Below are positions 1-8,952 of a DNA stretch of 64,000 nucleotides, piece after piece. The position numbers were made by a program, and so were the translations under genes. Below the pieces are notes generated by a model. The model worked only from the letters and a program-made list of their open reading frames with translations, had not been told where the DNA came from and made no database searches. The first letter of the stretch is position 1. Each line of letters starts with the position of its first letter. The stretch comes from CAVRUD01 sp963849635 (GTDB lineage Bacteria > Chloroflexota > Chloroflexia > Thermomicrobiales > UBA6265), in NCBI GenBank assembly GCA_963849635.1, contig CAWKIA010000038.1:1-64000 (forward strand), given 5' to 3'.

Positions 1-415
1 GCGGCCGTCCCGGCTTGGTCGGCGTCTCCCACACGGGTCCCACCGAGGCGTAGTCGGCGCCCTCGGCCGCCGCCACATGGAGTGCCGGCCCGCCCCGCGT
101 GGTCCTGCCGACGATCCGCTCCGGACCGAGGATCGCCCGGGCGGTGGCGATCGTGCCGTCGGCCTGCTCGATGTGGACTCCATCGGCACCGGCGGCGCGC
201 GCGCCAGCTCCGGTGAGTCGTTGACGATGAAGAGGATCCCGAGCCCGGGCCGCCGCGGCAGCGCACGCGCGCGCCTCGGCGAGGAGCGCATCCTCCGGCA
301 GTTCACTCTCGCGGAGCTGCACCACGTCCGCTCCCGCCCCGCGCGAGCGCGGGGATCACGTCGGCCAGGCGGCCGGCCGCGACCCGAGCCGGCGCGACGA
401 CGTAGACCCGCGCAT
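1..415 (-). CDS. thiE: Thiamine-phosphate synthase, partial and frameshifted
   Basis: ThiE couples the pyrimidine and thiazole halves of thiamine. The left edge of the window reads on the minus strand as the family signature ADYASVGPVWETPTK, preceded in other frames by HIEQADG and ILGPERIVGRTT, which match the ThiE core. The start lies near RVYVVAPARVAAGR. At least two single-base frameshifts break the frame and the 3' end lies outside the window. It is the last gene of a thiO-thiS-thiG-thiE order, which supports the call. The breaks look like sequencing errors because every gene nearby has them. Confidence 0.75.
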
Positions 416-478
416 CGGCGAGCCGCCGCCTCCGGTCATGCGTCACTTGACGTTGACCACGGGCGTCGAGTGGGCGCA

Positions 479-1263
479 TCACGTCCACTCGGGCGCGCCC
501 GCCTCCTGGGTGGAGGCCACGGCGTGGTCGAGGCGGGGGCGGACGCCCGGCGAGGAAGGCGTCGCGGCCGGCGTGCGGGGCGGCGCGGAGGGCCCGCGCC
601 ATCCGCATCGGCTCGCGGGGAGGCGGGAGACGGCGGTGGCGGCGAGGACGGCGTCGCAGCCGAGCTCCATCGCCTGGGCCGCGTCGGGAGGCGGTGCCGA
701 TGCCCGCGTCGAGCACCAGCGGCACGCTGACGGCCTGCGCGTCTATCAGCCGCGGATCGCGTGAGGGTTGCGGATCCCCAGCCCGCTGCCGATCGGCGAG
801 CCCGAGCGGCATCACCGCCGCGCAGCCCGCGTCCTCCAGGCGCCGCCCCAGGGACGGGGTCGTCCGTGGTGTAGGCGAGGACAACGAAGCCGTCGCCGAC
901 CAGGGTCTTCCGCGGTCGCGGAGCAGCTCGACGGCGTCCGGGAGGAGGGTCCGCCGGTCGCCGATCACCTCCAGCTTCACCCAGTCCGTCTCCGAACGCC
1001 TCGCGCGCGAGCTGCGCGGTGGGTGACCGCGTCCCGCGCCGTCCGGCAGCCCGCGCTGTTCGGCAGCACGCGGGCGCCCGCCCCGCGGATCGCCTCGAGC
1101 ACACCGCCGGGGGCGTGGTCGGCGCGCCGCACCGCGACCGTCACGATCTCCGCGCCCGCCGCGACGACGGACTCGGCCAGGAGGGCGGGATTCGCGAACC
1201 CCCCGGAGCCGAGGAGCAGGCGGGATCCGAGCTCCTCGCCGCCGATCCGGAGGGGTTGGTCAC
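479..1263 (-). CDS. thiG: Thiazole synthase, frameshifted
   Basis: ThiG builds the thiazole phosphate from deoxyxylulose phosphate, dehydroglycine and ThiS thiocarboxylate. Pieces in three frames assemble into one ThiG: GEELGSRLLLGSGGFANP near the start, then VTVAVRRADHAPGGVLEAI, KLEVIGDRRTLLPD containing the Schiff-base lysine, LEDAGCAAVMPLGSPIGSG, and VPLVLDAGIGTASDA near the end. A C-terminal HAVASTQEAGAPEWT closes the gene. About four indels interrupt it. It sits directly after thiS and before thiE, as in many actinobacterial operons. Function is confident; exact frame is not. Confidence 0.85.
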
Positions 1264-1273
1264 CGGACCGACG

Positions 1274-1481
1274 TCAACCCCCCGCCGCCGCGCGGACGAC
1301 TTCGACGCAGGCTCCGTCGGCCAGCGAAGTCGCGCCCCACTCGCGCCGCGGAACCACCCGCCCGTCGAGGGCCACCGCCGTCCCCGCCTCGCCGCTCCGT
1401 GACCCCGACGAGCGCCGCCACATCGGCCACCGTCGCCGCGTCCGGCACTCCGCGCTCGCTCCCATTGAGGGTCACGCGCAC
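1274..1481 (-). CDS. thiS: Sulfur carrier protein ThiS, frameshifted
   Basis: ThiS is the small ubiquitin-like carrier that donates sulfur to ThiG as a C-terminal thiocarboxylate. The minus strand gives VRVTLNGSERGVPDAAT, one frameshift near 1,400, then TAVALDGRVVPRREW and the ending EVVRAAAGG. The terminal Gly-Gly needed for adenylation is present. About 66 residues is the normal length. It lies between thiO and thiG. Confidence 0.8.
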
Positions 1482-2628
1482 GCCCCGCCCGCCCGATGTG
1501 CCAGTTGACGTGTGGGGGTGGGCGCCAAGTGGCGCACCCAGGACGGCGCCTCCCGGCCCAGGGCGAGGGCCGCGGTGGCCTCGGCGGCGAGTGGGGTGAG
1601 GAGGACGCCGTGGCGGAAGCCGCCGGTGGCCCAGACGACGCCGTCGTCGTCCGTGCCGATGACGGGGCGGCCGTCGGGCGTGGCGGGGCGGACGCCGGCG
1701 GCGGTCTCGACGAGGTCCAGCTCCGCGACCTCCGGAACCGCCCGGAGCGCCTCCACCAGCAGGCCCGCCACGCCGCCGGCGGTGACCCGGGCGTCGGCGC
1801 CCTCCTCCATCGTCGCGCCCACGACCTGAAGCTCGCCGTCGCGGGGGGCGAGGTAGACCGCCGGGGTCCGAACCCACATCAGGCTGATGGGAACCGGGGC
1901 GCCGGGCCGTGCCGCGCAGCCGGAGGATCTGGCCGCTCACCCCGCGCACGGCGACGGCGCGTCCCAGGCGTCCCGCCGCCGTAGCCGGCGGCCAGGACGA
2001 TCCGCCCGGCCGTCACGGCTCGCCGCCCTGGAAAGGTGGACACTATCCAGGCTGGGCGCCGCGCCGAATGGCGTTGACCCCTGCCCGTCAAGTGGCGCAC
2101 GCCCGCCTGACGCGGCCGCCGTCGCGAAGGGCGGCCAGAAGGGACCGGGGCTCCGTCTGGTGCTCGTCCGGGAGGTGGGCTCCCCCGGCGATCGCCGGCC
2201 CGAGGCCCGGCTCCAGTGGTCGCGGAGCGCCGAGGCCGGAGCACCAGGGGGTGGGGGCGCCCCGAGCGTGCCAATCACCTCGAGCCGCCTTCGGATCGAT
2301 GGGGATGTGCTCGGGCCGGGAGGCCGCCGGAAGGACCGCTCCCGTCCGGGCGGGACCCCCATCGTGCCCGGATGCCGCGGCGAGCTCCGTCCGCGAAGCC
2401 CGGCCAGCGGCTCCAGCGGCGTCCACCATGAGGGGGTGGAGGTCCTCCTCGCCCTCCTCGGCCTCGGACCACGGTCCGAGCATCCCCGCCGCCACGTGGG
2501 CGGCGGGCGGGGCGCCGTCGTTGAACCACGACCACGCCCGTCGCGCCCTCCTGCCGCGGCCCGCCAGGCCGTCGCGAGCCCCCACGGGCCCGGCGCCGAC
2601 CACCACGACGTCGGCGGGCGGCGCCCAC
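1482..2628 (-). CDS. thiO: FAD-dependent glycine oxidase, frameshifted
   Basis: ThiO oxidises glycine to dehydroglycine for thiazole formation. The N-terminus reads ADVVVVGAGPVG, a Rossmann dinucleotide-binding motif. A later stretch contains AAGMLGPWSEAEE, typical of glycine oxidases. The C-terminal third is open and reads AGVRPATPDGRPVIG and VVWATGGFRHGVLLTPLAAE, the FAD-binding closing motif of the DAO family. Several frameshifts separate these blocks. The position between a substrate-binding protein gene and thiS fits. Boundaries are approximate. Confidence 0.75.
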
Positions 2629-2632
2629 GGGG

Positions 2633-3659
2633 TCAGCGGTCCTCGGGCAGGAACTCGTCGGTCACGGCGGCGGCCGCGTTGGACCGGCCCGCTGATCAGC
2701 CCGTTGTCGGTCATCCACGTCGCGAACGCCGCCCACTGGGGGGGGGGTTGACCGTGCAGCGTCGGCACGTCGGACGGGGAGAGCACCGGTGCGGAGGTCC
2801 ACGTCAAGCTGGGGGCCTCGACGGTGTCCTCCTCGAGGTCCTGGTTCGCGTCGAGCAGGTGCTGCACCGCGCCCGCCTGGTCGGTCGCCGCCCAGTCCTG
2901 CCCCTTCTTCAGGCCGCGGAGGAACGCCCGCACCAGCTCCGGCTTGTCGCGCGCCACGGTCTTCGCTCGTCACGACCACCAGCTCGTCGTACGTCGGGAC
3001 CCCGTGCTCGTCGAGCTTCAGGGCCGCGACCGGCTGGTCCTGGCGCTCCAGCTCCACGAGCTCGATGTTCCAGAACGCCCCGATCACCGCGTCCACCTGC
3101 CCGGCGGCGAGGGCCGGCGCTCAGGTTGAAGCCGACGTTCCTTCACCGTGACCCCCTCCGGGTCGCCGCCGCCGTTGCGCACCACCGCGTCGAGGAGCGG
3201 CCGGTCGGGACAGACGGCAGCCCCCGCCGCGCCGATGGTCTTGCCCTCCAGGTCGCCGGCCCCAAGATCCGGTCGGTGCGATAGATCACGGAGTTCAGCG
3301 GGCGCGTGACCAGCGCCGTCGACCGCGACGACCGGCACGCCCTGCGACCGCGCGATCAGCACCTCGGGCTCGTACGAGATCGCGAAGTCCGCCCGCCCCG
3401 CGGCCAGCCGCTTCAGCGCGGCGGAGGGGTCGCTCGGCACCTCGGCGGTCACCGCGATGCCCTCGTCCTCGAAGAAGCCCTCCTCGATCGTGCCGTAGAC
3501 GCCTGCGTGGTCGGGATTCGGGGAACCAGTCCAGGATGAGGCGCGCCGACTGCGGCGCGGGCTCGCCGCCCTCTGGTCGTCGTCGCCGCCGCAGCCGGCC
3601 GCGACGGCCAGACACGCGAGGGCGGCGAGGATCAGGGCGAGGGCACGTCGCGGGGTCAT
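2633..3659 (-). CDS. Thiamine-precursor ABC transporter substrate-binding lipoprotein, frameshifted
   Basis: This is an exported binding protein of the NMT1/ThiY-like type, probably for a pyrimidine precursor of thiamine. The start MTPRRALALILAALACL leads into AVAAGC, a lipobox, so it should be lipid-anchored outside the membrane. The middle block reads HAGVYGTIEEGFFEDEGI and ADFAISYEPEVLIARSQG, matching the NMT1-like family. The end is NGLISGPV followed, after a frameshift, by EFLPEDR and stop. The start ATG overlaps the permease stop by four bases. The ligand is inferred from the thi genes downstream. Confidence 0.75.
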
Positions 3660-4497
3660 CGGCGTCTCCATGCGGGTCGGGAGGGGTGACGGCGGTGGGG
3701 GAGGAGCAGGCGCTCGGCGAGGCCGACGAGGCCGAAGAACGCCATGCCGATCACCGCCAGCAGCAGGATCGCGGCGAAGCTGCGGGCGGTGGCGAACTGC
3801 GCCGTCGAGAACTCGGAGAAGTAGCCAAGGCCGCGGTCCGCGCCGACGTACTCCGCTACGACGGCGCCGGTCACGGCGAACACGGCGGCCATCCGCAGGC
3901 CGGAGAACAGGGCGGGGAGGGCGGCGGGGAGCGTGACGCGCCGGAAGGTCCACGGGCGCGACGCGCCCAGCGTCCGCACCGACTGCGCCAGCGCCGGGTC
4001 GACCGCGCGCAGACCGTCCACGCCGGTCACGACGACGGGGAAGAAGGCGATGACGAACGCGACCATCACCTGGGCGGTGCCGTAGTCGAGCCAGATCGCC
4101 ACGAGCGGCGCGACCGCCAGGATCGGGATCGCCTGGCTCGCCACCAGCCAGGGGTACACCGCATGCTCGGCGACCCGCGAGCGGGTGATCAGGATCGCCA
4201 GCGCCAGTCCGAGGACGGCGGCGAGCGCGAACCCGACGGCCGCCTCCGCGATCGTGGCCTGCGCGTGTGGAACCACAGCCGGTCGCGGTCCTCCCACAGC
4301 ACGGTGCCGACGTCGGCGGGCGACGGCAGCAGCCAGTCGCGCGGGGAAACGGCCCAGATCGTCACCTGCCAGGCCGCAGGCAGCGCGAGGAGGGGGAGCA
4401 GCAGGAGCGGCAGCCGCCGCGCCCACCAGCAGAAGGGGGGCGGCGGAGCGGCCGCCTGCTCGGCGGCGGCGGTGGCGAGCCGCCCGAGCGTGCTCAC
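3656..4497 (-). CDS. ABC transporter permease, thiamine-precursor type, frameshifted once
   Basis: Inner-membrane permease of the BPD_transp_1 family. The GTG start gives STLGRLATAAAEQ and a first hydrophobic segment LLLLPLLALPAAWQV. A frameshift near 4,267 separates this from the continuous remainder, which begins ATIAEAAVGFALAAVLG and contains the EAA-type loop TLGASRPWTFRRVTLPAALP that contacts the ATPase. About six membrane segments are visible, as usual for the family. It is flanked by an ATPase tail and a binding protein in the canonical order and overlaps both by four bases. Confidence 0.85.
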
Positions 4498-4576
4498 AGC
4501 AGCGCCCCCGACGCGGCTGGAGCGAGCCCAGCAGGCGGGCGCGCAGGGCCGCGAACTCCGGCGACACCGTGTCCTC
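4494..4576 (-). CDS. ABC transporter ATP-binding protein, last residues only
   Basis: The residues VSPEFAALRARLLGSL just before the permease start look like the tail of an ABC ATPase, which is the gene expected at this place. Everything upstream (higher coordinates) has been replaced by an adapter-like sequence and then by an unrelated glycoside hydrolase. The break is therefore an assembly or read artefact and not a biological truncation. Confidence 0.5.
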
Positions 4577-4604
4577 AGCAATACGCAACGGTCGAAGAAC
4601 AGGG
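4577..4604. other. Sequencing-adapter-like insert at a chimeric join
   Basis: The plus strand here reads AGCAATACGCAACGGTCGAA followed by GAACAGGG. From memory, the Oxford Nanopore ligation adapter strand begins AGCAATACGTAACTGAACGA and ends AGTACAGG; the two agree at most positions. It lies exactly where the coding content changes from an ABC ATPase tail to the middle of a GH2 enzyme. Its base composition is also lower in GC than both sides. This marks a read chimera that was not split. Confidence 0.75.
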
Positions 4605-4619
4605 ACACAGCCATTTGCT

Positions 4620-5809
4620 GGCGGCGAACCGACGCCCTGCCAGACCATGATGCCGGCGGCATCGAAGCGCTCGAGCAGGCCGGGGTCGATCGGGTGCTGC
4701 GAGCGCGTGGCGTTCGCATCGATGTCCTTGAGGTGGTCGACGATGCGGTCCTGGTCGATCGGCCGCAGCGCGTCGCCGCGGCCGAAGACGTCCTCGTGGA
4801 TCGACGCGCCGCGCAGCTTGATCGGCTTGCCGTTGAGCAGCAGGCTGCTGCCCTGGGCGCGCACCTCGCGGATCCCGACGCGGGCGCGGTACGTCGACTC
4901 GCCGGGGACCTCGAGCTCGAGCTCCCAGAGGTTCGGCGCCGCCGGCGACCAGAGGTCCGGCGAGTCGACCTTCACCTGCGTCTGCAGCACCTCGGTGCCG
5001 CCCTTGGCGATCGGCTCGGCCGGGAACTCGACCGGCACGCGCCGCTCGCCGCGGATCAGCGCGCCCTTCGCCCCGAGCATGCGCGGCTCGAGGTTGTTGC
5101 GCAGGTGGATCTTCATGTCGACGGTCGCGGTCGATCCGGCCAGCGTCGTGTTCATCTCCGGATGGCTGATCTCGGAGTTGCCGATGCGGCGGATCGAGAC
5201 GCCGCGGTTGATGCCGCCGAAGTTGAACCACAGCCGGTGCCAGCCGTCGGCCTTCATCGCCGCCGGCCCGCGCCAATCGGCGCGCACGACGAGCGCGTGG
5301 CGTGTTCCTGCCGTCAACGGCACCCGCACGTCGAAGGGCAGGTACTCGCCCTTGTGCTCGCCCTCGAGCTTGCCGTCGACGTACACGCGCACCCGGTGGT
5401 TGACGGACTCGAAGCGGATCGCGTACATGCCGTCGACCGGGACGTCGATCTTCGTGCGATACCAGCCGATCGTGCCGCGGAACGCCTTCATGCCCTTGTC
5501 GCCGCTGATCTTCGTCGCGTCGGGCACGAACGGCACCTTCACGAGCTCGCCGCCGCCGAACTTGCCGGCCTGGTAGCCCTTGTCGAAGCCGCGGTCCTCC
5601 GGGTCCTTCTTGAAGCGCCAGAGGCCGCTGAGCTGCTCGCGGTTGCCGGGCCCCGCGTAGATCGTGGGCGCGCCGCCGTGGGGCTGGAGCACGACCGAGT
5701 TGGGCACCGGGTCCGGCGACGCGGAGGACACGGCGACGAACCACGCGACGGCTGCGAGCACGAGCGTGCCGAGCACGCCGGAGATCGCGGCCGTCTTCCG
5801 CTTGCTCAC
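4620..5809 (-). CDS. Glycoside hydrolase family 2 protein, C-terminally truncated by the artefact
   Basis: A beta-galactosidase/glucuronidase-type protein. The GTG start gives MSKRKTAAISG and one membrane anchor, LGTLVLAAVAWFVAV. Next come a jelly-roll sugar-binding domain with GTIGWYRTKIDVPVDG and VRVYVDGKLEGEHKGEYLPF, an immunoglobulin-like domain, and the start of the TIM barrel with LLLNGKPIKLRGASIHED. The frame ends near FDAAGIMVWQGVG, before the catalytic glutamates. About 395 residues remain of a family that usually exceeds 550. The missing end lies on the other side of the adapter-like join. The substrate cannot be told. Confidence 0.8.
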
Positions 5810-5983
5810 TCGTCCCTGTTCTGTGTCATCTGACGTTCTCCCAGCACCGCGGGCACGCTCGGCGCAAACCTCTGCCGGCGCGAGGAACCCTCCGCCGCGT
5901 GAACACGGCGGCTGGAAGAATGTAGCGTCCTGAGCCGATGCACAAGCCGCTGACCCGCCATATTTCCCTCCATCGACGCTGAC

Positions 5984-6568
5984 ATGGGCCGCGAGTACGC
6001 CGAGATCGACGAGCGCATGACGAAGTGGGTCGCCGATCAGGCGCTGTTCTTCGTCGGCACGGCTCCGCTGGATGCCGACGGCCACGTCAACGTCTCGCCG
6101 AAGGGCCCGATCGGCTCGCTGCGCGTGATCGGTCCGACGACCATCGCGTACCTCGACATCATCGGCAGCGGCGCCGAGACGATCGCGCACCTCCGCGAGA
6201 ACGGGCGCATCGTCGTGATGCTCTGCGCGTTCGGAGGCCCGCCGAAGATCGTCCGCTTCCACGGCATCGGGACGGTTCTGACGCCGGGCGACGGCGAGTA
6301 CGACGAGATCCTCGAGCAGGCGGAGTTCGACGAGCCGGGGGTGCCGGAGTCGCGGCGGGCGATCGTCAAGGTCGAGGTCTCGCGGATCGCGGACTCGTGC
6401 GGCTACGGCGTGCCGCTGATGGAGTACGAGGGCGAGCGCGACCACGCGAAGCTGTGGGCGCAGAAGAAGCTGCGGGTCGGCGGCGTCGAGGCGCTCGAGG
6501 AGTACGTCGCGGAGAAGAACGCGCAGAGCATCGACGGGCTGCCGGGGATCGCGAGCCTGTCGCGGTGA
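5984..6568 (+). CDS. Pyridoxamine 5'-phosphate oxidase family protein
   Basis: A 194-residue protein of the split beta-barrel flavin/F420-binding superfamily. Typical blocks are FVGTAPLDADGHVNVSPKG near residue 25, LDIIGSGAETIAHLRENGR near 58 and KIVRFHGIGTVL near 87. Relatives bind FMN, F420 or haem; which one applies here cannot be read from the sequence. The reading frame is intact, unusual for this part of the window. It is divergent from the GH2 gene and its stop overlaps the start of the SUI1 homologue. Confidence 0.85.
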   Translation: MGREYAEIDERMTKWVADQALFFVGTAPLDADGHVNVSPKGPIGSLRVIGPTTIAYLDIIGSGAETIAHLRENGRIVVMLCAFGGPPKIVRFHGIGTVLTPGDGEYDEILEQAEFDEPGVPESRRAIVKVEVSRIADSCGYGVPLMEYEGERDHAKLWAQKKLRVGGVEALEEYVAEKNAQSIDGLPGIASLSR

Positions 6569-6900
6569 GCAAGCGCGGCGACGCGAAGGTCGTCTGGTCG
6601 ACGACGGACGGAGACCTGCGCAAGGCGCGCGATCCCGCGTCGGCGGCACGCCAGGCGGCCGGCGGCCGCGTGAAGGTGCGCCGCGAGACGGCCGGCCGGC
6701 GCGGCAAGGCCGTGACGACGGTGTCCGGCGTGCCGGTCGACGACGTCGCGCTGCGCGAGCTCGCCGGGCGGCTGAAGAAGCGCTGCGGCGTCGGCGGGTC
6801 GGCGAAGGACGGCGTGATCGAGCTGCAGGGCGACCACCGCGACGTCGTCGTCGAGATGCTGCGCGCCGACGGCTACGACGTCGTCCTCGCCGGCGGCTGA
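6565..6900 (+). CDS. Bacterial SUI1/eIF1-like translation factor
   Basis: A 111-residue homologue of eIF1/SUI1 (the YciH type of bacteria). The C-terminal half shows the family core: VKVRRETAGRRGKAVTTVSG, then LKKRCGVGGSAKDG and IELQGDHRDVVVEML. In eukaryotes and archaea the family monitors start-codon choice; in bacteria the role is less certain. The GTG start overlaps the TGA of the PPOX gene (GTGA), which implies translational coupling and the same transcript. A hairpin follows directly. Confidence 0.85.
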   Translation: MSKRGDAKVVWSTTDGDLRKARDPASAARQAAGGRVKVRRETAGRRGKAVTTVSGVPVDDVALRELAGRLKKRCGVGGSAKDGVIELQGDHRDVVVEMLRADGYDVVLAGG

Positions 6901-6915
6901 CACGCACATCGTCGC

Positions 6916-6940
6916 TTCTTGACCCGATCGCGGTCAAGAA
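6916..6940. terminator. Hairpin between convergent genes
   Basis: Arms TTCTTGACC and GGTCAAGAA flank a 7-base loop. It lies in the 51-base gap between the converging SUI1 homologue and the 175-residue unknown gene, so it probably ends transcription from both sides. There is no long U-tract. Confidence 0.5.
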
Positions 6941-6951
6941 CGACAAGCCGC

Positions 6952-7479
6952 TCAGTCCTCGTCGGGAGCTCCGGCGAGGTTCGCGATGACGGCGGTTAGG
7001 TCGTCGGCGACGATCACGAGGTCGGGCTCGCCGGACGGGCGCAGGACCTGGATCGCGCTGCGCAGCACCGGCATCGCCTCGCGCATGACGTCCGCCACGC
7101 GCTTCATCAGGAGGTTCGCGCCGGCGCGCGGGTCGACGCCGACGAGCGATCCCGCTCCCGCGATGAGCTCGTCGTAGCCCGCGGCCAGCGCCGGGCCGAC
7201 CTCCGGCGCCGCGAGCGGGCTGCCGCACTCGCGCGACGCCCGCCGCCAGACGTGGCCGCAGCCCCACAGCGCCCGCGCCAGCCGGTCGCGCTGCTCGGCG
7301 AGGTCGGGCAGCGTCATCGCCGGGCGCTCCTGACCGCGTACCTGCGCCGTGCGCCGGGCGTGGTCGAAGACCATCTGGCCGCTCTCGAAGACCGCGCGGA
7401 TCCGGCACAGCGCGACGATCGCGTCGGCGCAGCGCTCGCCGACGATCTCCCAGCCCTCGGTGGTCGCGCGGGTGCTCAC
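6952..7479 (-). CDS. Conserved hypothetical protein (175 aa)
   Basis: I do not recognise a family. The GTG start (MSTRATTEGWEIVGERC) overlaps the stop of the aldehyde dehydrogenase gene as GTGA, so it is translationally coupled as the third gene of that operon. The protein appears mainly helical, with no signal peptide or membrane segment. It contains paired cysteines at positions of the type CGHVWRRASREC, which might bind a metal. The C-terminal half (LLMKRVADVMREAMPVLRS) is amphipathic. Context suggests an accessory role for the two enzymes upstream. Confidence 0.6.
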   Translation of the reverse strand: MSTRATTEGWEIVGERCADAIVALCRIRAVFESGQMVFDHARRTAQVRGQERPAMTLPDLAEQRDRLARALWGCGHVWRRASRECGSPLAAPEVGPALAAGYDELIAGAGSLVGVDPRAGANLLMKRVADVMREAMPVLRSAIQVLRPSGEPDLVIVADDLTAVIANLAGAPDED

Positions 7480-8952
7480 GGCACCGGCATCGCGACGTAC
7501 TTCGTTTCGAGGTACTCCTCGATGCCCTCGTGCCCGCCCTCGCGCCCGAAGCCCGAGTGCTTGATCCCGCCGAACGGCGCGCCCGCGTCGGACACGAGCC
7601 CCTGGTTGAGGCCGACCATCCCGGTCTCCAGGCGCTCGCTCACGCGCAGCGCGCGCGCGAGGTCGCGGGTGTAGAGGTAGGCGACGAGCCCGAACTCCGT
7701 GTCGTTCGCGGCCGCGAGCGCCTCTGCCTCGGTCGCGAAGGTCACGATCGGCGCGACCGGTCCGAAGATCTCCTCGCGCAGCATCCGCGCGTCGTGCGGG
7801 ACGTCCGTCAGCACGGTCGGCTTGTAGAAGTGGCCCGCTCCGTCGATCCGCTCGCCGCCGCACAGCACGCGCGCGCCGCGGCCCGTCGCGTCGTCGACGA
7901 GCTCCGCGACCTTCGAGAGCTGCTCGTCGTCGATCAGCGGGCCGACCTCGACGCCCTCCTCGCTGCCGCGCCCGATCTTCATCGCGCCCATCCGCTCCGC
8001 CAGGCCGTTCGCGAACGCCTCGGCGACGGACTCGTGGACGTGGAAGCGGTTCGCCGCCGTGCAGGCCTCGCCGATGTTGCGCATCTTCGCGATCATCGCG
8101 CCGTCCAGCGCGGCGTCGAGGTCGGCGTCCTCGAAGACGACGAACGGCGCGTTGCCGCCGAGCTCCATCGACACGCGCAAGAGCTGCTCGGAGGCCTGCT
8201 CCATGAGCCTGCGCCCGACCTCGGTCGAGCCGGTGAACGACAGCTTGCGCGTGCGCGGGTCGCGGATCAGCGGCTCCATCACGCGCCCCGACGACGACGA
8301 CGTGATGACGTTCAGCACCCCGTCGGGCAGCCCCGCGTCCTGCAGGATCTGCGCGAGCGCGAGCATCGACAGCGGCGTGAGCTTCGCCGGCTTGACGACC
8401 ATCGTGCAGCCGGCCGCGATCGCCGGGCCGATCTTGCGCGTGCCCATCGCCAGCGGGAAGTTCCACGGCGTGATGAAGACGCACGGGCCGACGGGCTGCT
8501 TCATCGTCAGCAGCCGGCCGCTGCCCGCCTGGTGGGATCGTGAAGCGGCCGTTGATGCGGACCGCCTCCTCGGAGTACCAGCGCAGGAACTCGGCCGCGT
8601 ACGTCACCTCCGCCTTGGACTGCGCGAGCGGCTTGCCCATCTCGAGCGTCATCAGCAGCGCGAGCTCGTCGTTGCGCGCGGTCAGCGCCTCGAACGCGCG
8701 CCGCAGGATCTCGCCGCGCTCGCGCGGCGCGGTGTCGCGCCAGTCGCCGAACGCGTCGTGCGCGGCGCCGAGGGCGTCGAGCGCATCCTCCTGCGTCGCG
8801 TCGGCGACCTGCGCGATCGCCTCGCCGGTCGACGGATCCTCGACCGCGACGGTGTCGCCGCCGGCACCGTCGCGCCACGCTCCGCCGATCAGCAGCTGCT
8901 TGCGGACGCCGTCGACGACCGCCTGCTCGGACCCTGCCTGCTGGGTGCTCAT
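7476..8952 (-). CDS. NAD(P)-dependent aldehyde dehydrogenase, succinate-semialdehyde type, one frameshift
   Basis: Oxidises an aldehyde to the acid. The N-terminus MSTQQAGSEQAVVDG leads to LLIGGAWRDG, the family start. After a single frameshift near 8,525 come FITPWNFPLAMGTRKIG (nucleotide-binding loop), ELGGNAPFVVFEDAD (general-base glutamate) and GEACTAANRFHVHE with the catalytic cysteine. The ending FGREGGHEGIEEYLETKYV is typical of GabD-like enzymes. About 490 residues is normal. The ATG overlaps the stop of the acetolactate-synthase-like gene (ATGA), so the two are coupled. Confidence 0.85.

Noticed and set aside
3656..7408. A 1,250-residue open frame on the minus strand
   Set aside because: It fuses antisense of the SUI1/PPOX region, a GH2 N-terminus, an ABC ATPase tail and a permease; the fusion passes through the adapter-like sequence and is not one gene.
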